From contig JAZKBR010000001.1 in the NCBI GenBank assembly GCA_040388535.1, positions 668,821-732,820 of the forward strand: 64,000 nt of DNA, in the 5' to 3' direction. The notes under the pieces were generated by a model. The model was not told where the DNA came from. It did not search any database and worked only from the letters and a program-made list of their open reading frames with translations. This stretch comes from Gemmatimonadota bacterium. Lineage in GTDB: Bacteria; Gemmatimonadota; Gemmatimonadetes; Gemmatimonadales; GWC2-71-9. The first letter of the stretch is position 1, and each line of letters opens with the position of its first letter. Shown piece after piece: positions 34,645 through 43,697 of the stretch. A program made the position numbers and the translations under genes.

Positions 34645-37600
34645 TTAATAGTCCTTCTGCCAGAGCAGACCCGCACCGAGCTGGTAGCGGCTTTGGATAT
34701 TGAAGACATCACTGGTGCGGCACGACTGGAGTGGTTCCGCTGTCGCCTGGGCGCGCCAGGTCTTCGAGAAGCGGTACTCGAGCGTCGCGCCGAAATTCTT
34801 CCCCGAGAAGCTCTGTTTCGCGCCACCAAAACAGCCGCCGGCGGTCGCGGTGACGAACCATTTGGATCCGATCTGTCGGCCGACCGCGAGCTGCGTCAGG
34901 TTCGACCCGCCAGTATAGCCCCCGTTAAGGAATCCGGGGCGGATCTCGAAGAGGTCGAATCCGAGTTCATTTCCGAGCGAGCGCTGAAACTCGTTGGAAA
35001 GCGCGGTTCCCAGCAGGGCCATCCCGGTCTGCACCGCCTGCGACACCCCATTGGATTGTCCGCCCGCGACCTGAAACTCACTCCGCCCGAAGATCAGGTA
35101 GGACACCAGGTCGCGTTCGGCGATGCTCCTCCCCGGGCTCGTGAGGGAGAGGCTCGGCACCAGAATCGAGCCACCGATCTTGGCCACGATGGGAATTTCC
35201 TCGCCGTCGACGGTGCGGACGACGTGTCGTGCCTGGAGGTCGAGCAAGGCGTTCAGGTCGGGGGTGCCGAGGTACCGCACCGTACCACGTTCGATGGTGA
35301 AGTCGCGACTCACCGGCCCGATCTTGAGGGTGTAGGTCCCCCGCGGTGCGTTGAACTCACCGTCGAGGCGGTATTGCTTGCGCAACTTGTTGACTGTGAC
35401 CTGTCCTTCAAGTTGCACGTTTGCCTCGGAGCTGCGCAGCCAGACCTCACTCCCGACCTGGAAGGTCAGGTTGCGGATCTCGAGCGAATCGAGGAAGCGG
35501 CTCTGGAACGCGGCGCCCAGGCTCTGTCGCCGGAACGCCGTGGTGTCGACGAGATCGAGATTCTCAGGGTCCTCGAGGTCGACGATTCGCTTGGTGACCA
35601 GGTCGGCGAAGTAGAGCACGCTCCCCGAGAGCGTCCCATCGCCGGTGAGAACCGGACGCTCGATCGGCCCCCGCAGCAGGAAGGAACCGGTCGGGCGCAG
35701 CCGCAGGTAATCCGGGACATCCATCACCAGGAAGCCCTGCGAGTTGAAGCGCAGGTCAAGATTCGGCTGCGTCAGCCCCACGAACCGGATGCCCCCCTTG
35801 ATGTCGATGTCGCCCTCGCCACTGCTCATCAGCAGCGTGTCGACCACCAGCGAATCGCCACTGAAGCGGGCGACCCCTTCGATCGGCCCGTAGCGCACGC
35901 CGAGACTTGGCAGCGTCATCCGTCCTTCGTGGATTGCCAGCGAACCATCGAGACGGGGAGCAGCCCATGTGCCGGTTGCGCGCATATCCAGGGCCATCGT
36001 CCCCTTCGTGTCCTTGATCGACGGCGTGAAGGCCTCGAGCACCAGGAGATCCACCGAGTCGGCACTGGCGGTGATCTCGAGCGGGCCGGGCAGCTTCCGC
36101 TCGGTCCGCTTCGCGAGCGCGAGGTCGAGCGGCAGCGCGACATCGACTTCCAGAATCGGGTCGCCGGTGCGCCAGAAGGAGAGGCGCGACCGCAGCTTCT
36201 GCTCCTGATAGTCGAACACCGCACGCATCATCGGCGCCCGCACGTCACCAACGACCGGACCCGCGACGCCCATGCTGCCGCGCATCAGCGGGAGGTCGCG
36301 CGTACCGGTGAGATGCAGGTCGAGTGACGCGAGGCCGGAGATGGTGCTCGCCTCGGCATTGAGCAGGTTGAACACATCGCTCAGCTGCAACCCAACCACA
36401 CTCGCGGTGAGATCACCGGCCCCGCCACCGGGCACCACGCCCACCATCGTGAAGGCGCCACTGCCATCGGTGGTATGCATCGCGAGAGTATCGGCGAGCG
36501 TGACTCCGCGGTCGGTGATGGTCATCCGCGCCGGACGCACCAGCTGCCACTGCTGTACCGGCAGGCCGAGTGTCAGGGAGTCGAGTTGCAGGGTCGAAAC
36601 ATCACCGCGTGAAAGCCAGGCGCCGCCACCAGCGAAATGCGCGCGATGCATCCGGGCGTTCCCGGCGAGCAACAGGGAATCGGGACGGCCCGACAGCCTT
36701 ACCCGGACCGAATCGATCACCCGGGCACCCATCGAGAGCGTGTCGATGGTCGCGTTGAGCGTGATCCCATTGGCACCGAGCGAATCGGCGGTGAACATCC
36801 CGGACATCGCAGTGACCCGCCAGCTGTCGAGCAGCAGGTCCTCGACCTCGAAGGTCCCGGCGACGGTCGCGTTGTCCAGCGAGCCATGCACCGTGAGCGC
36901 CGCGCGAGCGAGGCCGTCGAGGATGTGCGGGTGAAGGGTGTCGGCGGCGACGCCGAGTGTCGCCCGTGCGAGGGAATCGAAGGCGGCGAGTGACGAGGCC
37001 GCACCGGTAACGCGCAGCGTGCCCGAATCGGGTGCGGCGTACCCGATGGTGCCGGCCGCGTCGACGCGCCCGTCGGGCCAGAGCACGGTGGCGGTGTCAA
37101 CGGTGATGAGGCCGTCGGCCGCGCGGAATCCGGCCATGATGGCCTGGAAGGTGACGCCGCCCACGCGCGACTGATCAAAATTCACCGTCATCCGGCCGCG
37201 CGGCGGGATCAGGGAGTCGATCGTTCCGCTCACGACGATTCGCCCATTGAGCGCGCTCGACGTTCCCTTCCCCGTCATCGCGGCGATGTCGGCACGCTGC
37301 AGATCCACCACCAGCGAGTCGGCGCCGAAGCGCGGCGGCATCAAGGTCACCTTCCCTTTGGCCACGATATGCCCGACCTCTCCCGAGAGATCGGCGTTGA
37401 GATCAAGTGATTCGAGCGAGCCGTTGGCCACGACATGTCCGGTGAGGCCACCAAGCGCCGCGAGCTGGGGATACCCGGAGCGCAATGCGTTGAACGAGAG
37501 CTGGTCGAAATCGGCATCGAGCGCGAGCCCGAGCACCGGATTGCGAGTGTCGAAGCGAACGGCGCCTACCATCCGCGAGAGTGCCGCGTTCGGCGCGCGG

Positions 37601-39036
37601 TGTTCGACGGTCCCCTGAAAGCGCGCATTCTGCCATGAGCCGTCGAGGTGACCCACCAGGTGGAGATCACCCGGAATGATGATCGCTGGCACCAGGCGGT
37701 TCACCGTCCCGAGTGCGATCACCGACTCGTCAAGCCGGAACCCCTCGAATACGGCGCCTTCGGCGCCGCCGAAATGGATCAGCCCATTGATCACGAAGTG
37801 GGAACGGGGGGTACCCGCCACCAGCGCGTCGGCGAACCAGAGATCGCCTCCGAGCGTGAGGCCATCGAGGAAGCCGTTCGCGAGCAGGCGACCGTTGAGG
37901 GTGCCCGCGACCGGCAGGGTATCGAGATAGGGACGCATCACCCGCACCGGCACATTCCGCAGCGCGAGATCGAGGTCGCGCATGCCGAGGCCGCGGGCGT
38001 TGTCGACGATCGCCACCAGCTTGCCGGTGGCAGAGGTGTCACCGGCACCGAGCGTCAGATGCGTCAGCGCATAGTCGGTGCGAGTGCCGCTGCTGGACTT
38101 GGCCACGACCCGACCGCTTCCCTTCCAGTCGGGGAAGTCGGGTGAAATCCAGTGCAGATCCGCGAGATCGACTCGCCGCGCGTCGAGTGCGAAATCGAAG
38201 AGAATGGTGTCGCGAGGCCAGCGCACGGCGCCGCCGCCACGGACGCTCGTCCCCGGCAGATCGGCGTGTTCGAGCGTAAACCGCAACGAATCGTGGGCGG
38301 TCAGGATCTCGCCCTTGAGGTCGGTGAGGGTGAGCTTCGGGTCGCCGAGCTCAGCAGCAAGCGACGCGATCTGGGCGAGAATCGGCTCGTGCGCGGGCGT
38401 CGACAGCCGCAGATAAGGAATCGAGGCCGTGAAGTGCTTCGCGGTATACACCCGCACCAGACCGTCGACACCAGGGCGGATGTCAGGCTGGTTGGGCGCG
38501 GCCGCGTTACGCGAGGCGGGGAGCTTCGGTGGCCGAGCGGTGGTGGGTGCGTCGACCCGGATATCGCCGTCGTGGATCGCGACGCTGCGGAATTCGACCA
38601 GCGGCGGGGCGCTGTTGCTTGGCTTCCCCGACGCGACGCGGAAGACTTCCTCGTAGTTCCAGCGCCCACGCTGCAAGCGCACCAGGTGAATCAGTGGTTT
38701 CTCGAGCCGCAGTTCGCTCATCACGATCCGGCCGGCGAGGAGCTCGGGGAGGATGTAGCGCGCCTCGATTTCGGGGGCCTGCAACACCACGCCGCCCAGC
38801 GAATCATGAATCGTCACATCACGGAGCACGATGTGATTAAGGATGTTGCCGCCGAGCGAGCCGATATGAATCCGCCCAGCGACACTGCCGGTGAGGTAGG
38901 CAGTGGCGAGGCGCGCCGAGAGGGCACGTCCGGGCGTGGTCCAGAGCAGCGCCACTACAGTCCCCGCGATCGTCGCGAGGACGACCGCGGGCGGCAGCAG
39001 CAGCCCGGCCGTGATCCGGTGGACCCAGCGTCGCAT
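34645..39036 (-). CDS. tamB-like: TamB/YhdP-like translocation and assembly protein
   Basis: A 1463-residue protein with one N-terminal membrane segment (LLLPPAVVLATIAGTVVALLW) and then a very long, repetitive beta-strand region of the AsmA/TamB type (repeats of G-x-hydrophobic-x-D/N and VxGxVxxxG). The C-terminal DUF490/TamB domain ends with a barrel-like close (EYRFSKTWRAQATAE, then QSRYQLGAGLLWQKDY). Such proteins bridge the periplasm, moving lipids or assisting outer-membrane proteins with a TamA/Omp85 partner. That partner is the adjacent upstream gene (their ends abut). Length is at the upper end for the family. Confidence 0.9.
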   Translation of the reverse strand: MRRWVHRITAGLLLPPAVVLATIAGTVVALLWTTPGRALSARLATAYLTGSVAGRIHIGSLGGNILNHIVLRDVTIHDSLGGVVLQAPEIEARYILPELLAGRIVMSELRLEKPLIHLVRLQRGRWNYEEVFRVASGKPSNSAPPLVEFRSVAIHDGDIRVDAPTTARPPKLPASRNAAAPNQPDIRPGVDGLVRVYTAKHFTASIPYLRLSTPAHEPILAQIASLAAELGDPKLTLTDLKGEILTAHDSLRFTLEHADLPGTSVRGGGAVRWPRDTILFDFALDARRVDLADLHWISPDFPDWKGSGRVVAKSSSGTRTDYALTHLTLGAGDTSATGKLVAIVDNARGLGMRDLDLALRNVPVRVMRPYLDTLPVAGTLNGRLLANGFLDGLTLGGDLWFADALVAGTPRSHFVINGLIHFGGAEGAVFEGFRLDESVIALGTVNRLVPAIIIPGDLHLVGHLDGSWQNARFQGTVEHRAPNAALSRMVGAVRFDTRNPVLGLALDADFDQLSFNALRSGYPQLAALGGLTGHVVANGSLESLDLNADLSGEVGHIVAKGKVTLMPPRFGADSLVVDLQRADIAAMTGKGTSSALNGRIVVSGTIDSLIPPRGRMTVNFDQSRVGGVTFQAIMAGFRAADGLITVDTATVLWPDGRVDAAGTIGYAAPDSGTLRVTGAASSLAAFDSLARATLGVAADTLHPHILDGLARAALTVHGSLDNATVAGTFEVEDLLLDSWRVTAMSGMFTADSLGANGITLNATIDTLSMGARVIDSVRVRLSGRPDSLLLAGNARMHRAHFAGGGAWLSRGDVSTLQLDSLTLGLPVQQWQLVRPARMTITDRGVTLADTLAMHTTDGSGAFTMVGVVPGGGAGDLTASVVGLQLSDVFNLLNAEASTISGLASLDLHLTGTRDLPLMRGSMGVAGPVVGDVRAPMMRAVFDYQEQKLRSRLSFWRTGDPILEVDVALPLDLALAKRTERKLPGPLEITASADSVDLLVLEAFTPSIKDTKGTMALDMRATGTWAAPRLDGSLAIHEGRMTLPSLGVRYGPIEGVARFSGDSLVVDTLLMSSGEGDIDIKGGIRFVGLTQPNLDLRFNSQGFLVMDVPDYLRLRPTGSFLLRGPIERPVLTGDGTLSGSVLYFADLVTKRIVDLEDPENLDLVDTTAFRRQSLGAAFQSRFLDSLEIRNLTFQVGSEVWLRSSEANVQLEGQVTVNKLRKQYRLDGEFNAPRGTYTLKIGPVSRDFTIERGTVRYLGTPDLNALLDLQARHVVRTVDGEEIPIVAKIGGSILVPSLSLTSPGRSIAERDLVSYLIFGRSEFQVAGGQSNGVSQAVQTGMALLGTALSNEFQRSLGNELGFDLFEIRPGFLNGGYTGGSNLTQLAVGRQIGSKWFVTATAGGCFGGAKQSFSGKNFGATLEYRFSKTWRAQATAEPLQSCRTSDVFNIQSRYQLGAGLLWQKDY

Positions 39037-41178
39037 CTAGAAGGCCTGCCCCACGGAGAAGTGCAGCGTGTAATTCCTGCCGCGATCCTTCACGTAGTCG
39101 GGCCGCACCTGAATCAGTTCGCCCGTGATGCTGTTGGCCGAATAGAGCGTGCCGGCCTGGAGCTTGTAGGGGTTGTAGCCGACATCAAAGCGGATCGGCC
39201 CGAGCGGCGAGGCAAAGCGGAGGCCGACACCCGGCGTCACCCGGACCACGGCATTGTTGCCGCCTTCCCAGAGCGCACCCGCATCGACAAAGGCCGCAAA
39301 GCGAAGGCGTTGCGACAGCACCGGCGAGGGCAGTCGCAGCTCGAGGTTCGCCACGGCGATGCGGTCACCGCCGGTCGCGGCGACGCGCACCAGAGCGGCG
39401 TCGGGCTCGCCGGCCTCGTTGAACGAGGAATCCCGGGCGACATAGACCACCGGACCAAGTTCGTTGCGATCGAAGCCGCGCACGTCGTTGGGGCCGCCAG
39501 CGTAGAAACGCTGATCCGGTGGCACAAAGTTGGCGGTCGTCCCGCTCGCGAGATTGATCTTCGGCGCGTAGACCGCACCGCCGCGCAGGTGACTCGCGAG
39601 CACGATGCTCCGCGTCAACGGAAGGTAGAACGAGGCGTCGCCCACGACGCGCCAGAACTGCTGTCGATCGGAACTGCCGATGAAGCGCGACGAGACGGTG
39701 GCCTCGATCGACATCAGTGATCCGCGGGACGGATCGAGGAGATTGTTGACTCGCTGCCGGACCGCGCTGAGCGTGAGCGTCGCGAGCACCCGTCGCTCGC
39801 GCAGCTGATCGATATCCTTGGCGACGCAGGCGTTGAAGAAGGCACAGAAGCTCACCGCGTTGGCCGACGTGGTCCCGTAGGCAAATCGATAGGTCAGCGA
39901 CACCGGGATCCGGGCGTAGGTCTCCCGCGTGATCGCCGCCGACGCACCGATTTCGTCGCGCAGATAGACCTTGTATTCACTGCGACGTTCCGTGAACGCC
40001 GACAGCAACAGCGAGTTATCTGGCGAGAGAAAGCCGTTGCGGCGAAGTGACAGGGTCAGTCCGTAGTTTGCCAGTCGGGACCCGACCGAGTCCTCGCGCA
40101 GCGACGAGCAGATATTCCGCTCTGCACCAAACCCGAGCGGCGAACCGACGCCGATCTTCGAGACATGTCCCGAGAGATCGACGATCTTGCCGCCGCCGAG
40201 CGCATTGCGCGCCGTCCACCCCGCACCGGCCCGGAAACAATCGGTCGTGGCATAGCCCAGCGACGCCTGGGCGCGATGCATCGCCCCTTCCTGTACCGTC
40301 ACCAGCAGCGGGACGCGAGTGCTCGAATCGGAAAACCTGGTGCTGTCGATCGCCACGCTCGCGAACCGGAAGAGTTCGGAGCCGTAGAGCGCCCGCTGCG
40401 ACCGATAGATCTCTTCCTGCCGGTAGGGTTGTCCGGCGTGCGCCGTCAGCAGCGAAGCGATGTAGCCGGAGTCGACCTGCTTGTATCCCACCACATGGAT
40501 GTCGCTGAAGACGGCGGGAGTGCCCGGTCGTGCTTCGAGGATGACCTGCGCCGTCCGCAACGTGTCGTTCACCACGAAGCGACCCGAGACGAGCGCATTG
40601 GGGTAGCCGCTATTGCTCAGCCGCGTGACCAGGGTGTCCCTGGAAGCCTCGAGGACATAGCGTGAGAAGACGTCACCCTTGGCGAGCGGGAGATCGAGCG
40701 TGAGTTCCTTCCGGTCCGCCTCGGCGAGCGAGTCGAGCCCCGCAAACTCGAGCGTCTCGACCCGCACCGGCAATCCTTCGGTGATCTTGAAGGTGATGTA
40801 GATGTCCTGGTCGGTCCGGCGAACCACCGTGTCGACCTTGACGTCGAGGTAGCCGCTGCGGCGATAGACCAGCTGCACCCGCAGAATGTCGCGAAGGAAG
40901 TCCTGCTGGTTGAAGAGCCGCTTCTGGCCAAGCCCGAGCCAGCGGAACGCACTCCAGCGCGCGAACGCCGACGAGTTCGTCGTCGCGATCGCCGCTGCGA
41001 GGGTGGTGGCATCGACGGCGTGGTTGCCGGAGAACGAGAGTCCCCGGATGACCAGTTGCGACGATTGCGCCGCAACCGGCACCGGAGCGCTCGCGCCCAG
41101 GGCGACCGCCACAAGACCCCCCTGAAGCAGCCGCCGTGTGCCGCTGCTCCACCCGCTTGACCCGCCGATTGACCGCAT
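39037..41178 (-). CDS. Omp85 family outer-membrane protein (BamA/TamA-like)
   Basis: A 713-residue protein. A signal peptide covers 1-37 (…PVPVAAQSSQ). POTRA-like domains follow at about 38-330 (IRGLSFSGNHAVD, VRVETLEFAGLDSL, VFSDIHVVGYKQVD). The C-terminal half is a 16-stranded-type barrel that ends HFSVGQAF with a terminal Phe. The order Omp85 then TamB on one transcript matches the TamA-TamB pair, so it is better seen as TamA-like than BamA. The stop abuts the TamB start codon. Confidence 0.9.
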   Translation of the reverse strand: MRSIGGSSGWSSGTRRLLQGGLVAVALGASAPVPVAAQSSQLVIRGLSFSGNHAVDATTLAAAIATTNSSAFARWSAFRWLGLGQKRLFNQQDFLRDILRVQLVYRRSGYLDVKVDTVVRRTDQDIYITFKITEGLPVRVETLEFAGLDSLAEADRKELTLDLPLAKGDVFSRYVLEASRDTLVTRLSNSGYPNALVSGRFVVNDTLRTAQVILEARPGTPAVFSDIHVVGYKQVDSGYIASLLTAHAGQPYRQEEIYRSQRALYGSELFRFASVAIDSTRFSDSSTRVPLLVTVQEGAMHRAQASLGYATTDCFRAGAGWTARNALGGGKIVDLSGHVSKIGVGSPLGFGAERNICSSLREDSVGSRLANYGLTLSLRRNGFLSPDNSLLLSAFTERRSEYKVYLRDEIGASAAITRETYARIPVSLTYRFAYGTTSANAVSFCAFFNACVAKDIDQLRERRVLATLTLSAVRQRVNNLLDPSRGSLMSIEATVSSRFIGSSDRQQFWRVVGDASFYLPLTRSIVLASHLRGGAVYAPKINLASGTTANFVPPDQRFYAGGPNDVRGFDRNELGPVVYVARDSSFNEAGEPDAALVRVAATGGDRIAVANLELRLPSPVLSQRLRFAAFVDAGALWEGGNNAVVRVTPGVGLRFASPLGPIRFDVGYNPYKLQAGTLYSANSITGELIQVRPDYVKDRGRNYTLHFSVGQAF

Positions 41179-41229
41179 TGTCTAAATCTGGTTTCTTGAA
41201 GGGGTTACGCCAACCTTCTCGCTGTCTCG

Positions 41230-42780
41230 ATGTCCCGCCGGAGCCCGATGTCCCGTCCGCTCGTTGCGCTGCTGGGACTGCTCGTCACCGCCTGCGGCAG
41301 TGGCATCCCCAAGGGCCTGACCTATTACTGGTCCGGGGACCCGCGCTCACTGGACCCGGCACTCTCTACGGACGTTCCGACGGGCGAGGCGGTCACACTC
41401 CTTTTCGATAACCTGACCCAGTTCGACCCCGAAGGGGCCGTGGTGCCGGGGCTGGCCACCCGCTGGTGGCCCTCACCTGACGGGAAGACCTGGACCTTCC
41501 GGCTCCGCGCCGGCGTGGTCTTCAGCGATGGACGCCCGCTCGGTGTGGCCGCGATCGAAGCCTCATTCCTCCGGGCATTGCGGATGCGGAAGGAGGGCGG
41601 CCGGATCTGGCCCCTGCTCCCTATCGACGGTTCAACCGCGGTGGCGGACTCCGGCGCCGAACACCTTCGGGGCCTCGCTGTACTCGACGATTCGACCATC
41701 GCATTCACCCTCACCGAACCGCTCAACATCTTCCCCAAGCTGATCGCGATGCCGGTCGCGGCGATCGTGCCGACCCCGACCGCCGAGGAATTCGGGGAGC
41801 ATCCGGTCGGGAGCGGCCCCTGGAAGTTCGTGTCGTGGTCGCACGACGACCTGGTCGTCTTCGCGCGGAATCCCCGCTGGTGGGGCGCACCCATCTCGGC
41901 TGATACCCTGCGGGTCCGGATCATCCCCGAGACGTTCACCCAGGCGGCTGAGTACGAGTCGGGCCGGCTCTCGGTGGTGGAAATTCCGGCAGGCGAAAGC
42001 CAGCGCTGGGATGAAACGCACGGCGCCGAGCTGCAGCGACGACCGGCGATTCGCGCGGTCTATGTCGCGATGAATACCACGCGCGGCCCGCTCACCGATG
42101 TGCGGGTGCGCCGGGCGATCAATCACGCCGTGAATGTGCCGGCGATCCTCGACCGGGTGATTCACAACCGGGGGGTGCTCGCGGCCGGCACGATCCCGCC
42201 AGGCCTCGATGGCTACGACTCCACTCGGAAGCGCTATCAGTATGACCCCGCCCTCGCGCGTCGGCTGCTCGCCGAGGCCGGCCACGCCACCGACCTGAAG
42301 CTGCAGCTCTGGCGCTCGCAACGGGCCGACTTCGCGCGGATCGCGCAGGCGATCCAGGCCGACCTCGAGCGCGTCGGCGTGGCGCTCGAAATCGTCGAGC
42401 GCGATGCCTCGACCGCACGCGCCACCGCGCGCAAGGGCGACGCCGATCTCTTCCTCGCCGACTGGTGGGCCGACTACCCTGACGGCGAGAACTTCACCTA
42501 CCCGCTTTTTCATTCGAGCAACGCGGGCACCGGTGGCAACTACGCCTTCGTGAAGAATCCCCAGCTCGACTCGATGCTGGTGCGCGCCCGCGCGACACCG
42601 GACTCACTCGAGAAGCGCCGGTTGCTGACGGAGATCGATGCCCGGGTCTTCGACCTCGCACCCTGGCTCTTCTGCTGGTTTCCCACCGATGTCTGGGCGA
42701 TGCGGCCCGAGGTGCACGGCTGGAAGTATCCCGCCGTCTTCACCGGACAGCGCTGGACCACCGTGACCCTCGATCGATGA
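41230..42780 (+). CDS. peptide-type ABC substrate-binding lipoprotein
   Basis: A 516-residue class-C binding protein. A lipobox is visible (LLGLLVTAC, Cys about residue 23). The mature domain has SLDPALSTDVPTGEAV, the LFDNLTQFD strand, VVPGLATRW, VSDGRPLG-like loops and LFLADWWADYPDG, features of the SBP_bac_5 (DppA/OppA) family. It would deliver oligopeptides or similar ligands. A second ATG (41248) is possible. The stop overlaps the permease start (ATGA). Only one permease gene and no ATPase follow. Confidence 0.88.
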   Translation: MSRRSPMSRPLVALLGLLVTACGSGIPKGLTYYWSGDPRSLDPALSTDVPTGEAVTLLFDNLTQFDPEGAVVPGLATRWWPSPDGKTWTFRLRAGVVFSDGRPLGVAAIEASFLRALRMRKEGGRIWPLLPIDGSTAVADSGAEHLRGLAVLDDSTIAFTLTEPLNIFPKLIAMPVAAIVPTPTAEEFGEHPVGSGPWKFVSWSHDDLVVFARNPRWWGAPISADTLRVRIIPETFTQAAEYESGRLSVVEIPAGESQRWDETHGAELQRRPAIRAVYVAMNTTRGPLTDVRVRRAINHAVNVPAILDRVIHNRGVLAAGTIPPGLDGYDSTRKRYQYDPALARRLLAEAGHATDLKLQLWRSQRADFARIAQAIQADLERVGVALEIVERDASTARATARKGDADLFLADWWADYPDGENFTYPLFHSSNAGTGGNYAFVKNPQLDSMLVRARATPDSLEKRRLLTEIDARVFDLAPWLFCWFPTDVWAMRPEVHGWKYPAVFTGQRWTTVTLDR

Positions 42781-43697
42781 TTCGCTACATCGCGCTCCGC
42801 CTGCTGCTGCTGATCCCGACGCTGCTCGGCGTGCTCGCCGTCACCTTCGCGCTGCTCTACCTCGCGCCCGGCGACCCGGTGGCCGCGATTGTCGGCGAGC
42901 GCGCCGACAGTGCCACGGTAGCGCGTGTGCGGCAGGAACTCCGACTCGATGACCCGGTACCGCTTCGGTTCGTGCGCTACGCCGGTGGCGTAGTTCGCGG
43001 CGATCTGGGTCGCAGCTATATCACCCGACGGCCGATCGTGCGCGAGCTGGCGCAACGCTTTCCCGCCACGCTTCGCCTTGCCGGAGCAGCGATGCTGATC
43101 GCGATCTGTTTCGGCTTGAGCATCGGCATTCTTGGCGCTCTGCGGCCAGGTTCGTGGGCCGACCGAATCGCGACCCTTGGCGCCTATCTCGGGATCTCTT
43201 TTCCGGTCTACTGGGTCGGTTTGCTGCTGATCCTGGGCTTCGCTGTGACGCTGCGCTGGTTTCCACCCTCGGGGTACGGCGGCCTGCTCTTCCTGGTACT
43301 CCCCGCGATCACCCTGGGGATGCGATCGGTCGCGTTCCTGGCCCGGATGACGCGCTCGGCCATGCGTGAAGTGCTCGGCAGCGACCTGGTCCGGACCGCC
43401 CGCGCGAAGGGGCTCAGCGAGCGGCGCGTGGTCCTCCGCCACGCCCTCGGCAATGCGCTGTTGCCGATCATCACCGTGATCGGGCTCGACTTCGGTTCGT
43501 ACCTCACTGGCTCGATCCTCACCGAGACGATCTTTTCGTGGCCAGGTGTTGGCCGGTATGTCCTCACCGCCATCGACAAGCGCGACCTGCCGGCGATTCA
43601 GGGGAGTATCCTCTTTCTGTCGCTGGTGTTCGTCCTCGCCAACCTGCTCACCGACCTCTGCTACGCCGCCGCCGACCCACGAGTCGCCTATGACTAA
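42777..43697 (+). CDS. DppB/OppB-like ABC permease
   Basis: A 306-residue inner-membrane permease with about six segments. It begins MIRYIALRLLLLIPTLLGVL and has the N-terminal LYLAPGDPVAAIVG motif of DppB, a conserved LGRSYITRRPI loop and the ATPase-contacting EAA-type loop (RTARAKGLSERRVVLRHALGNALLP). No DppC partner, nor DppD/F ATPase, is found near, which is unusual because these permeases act as heterodimers. Its last 8 bp overlap dacB. Confidence 0.88.
   Translation: MIRYIALRLLLLIPTLLGVLAVTFALLYLAPGDPVAAIVGERADSATVARVRQELRLDDPVPLRFVRYAGGVVRGDLGRSYITRRPIVRELAQRFPATLRLAGAAMLIAICFGLSIGILGALRPGSWADRIATLGAYLGISFPVYWVGLLLILGFAVTLRWFPPSGYGGLLFLVLPAITLGMRSVAFLARMTRSAMREVLGSDLVRTARAKGLSERRVVLRHALGNALLPIITVIGLDFGSYLTGSILTETIFSWPGVGRYVLTAIDKRDLPAIQGSILFLSLVFVLANLLTDLCYAAADPRVAYD

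Noticed and set aside
33751-36327. 858-codon open frame on the plus strand opposite the lipid kinase and tamB
   Set aside because: High GC and strong third-position bias open long antisense frames. This one is Arg/His/Gln-rich, has no recognisable domain and lies opposite two clear genes.
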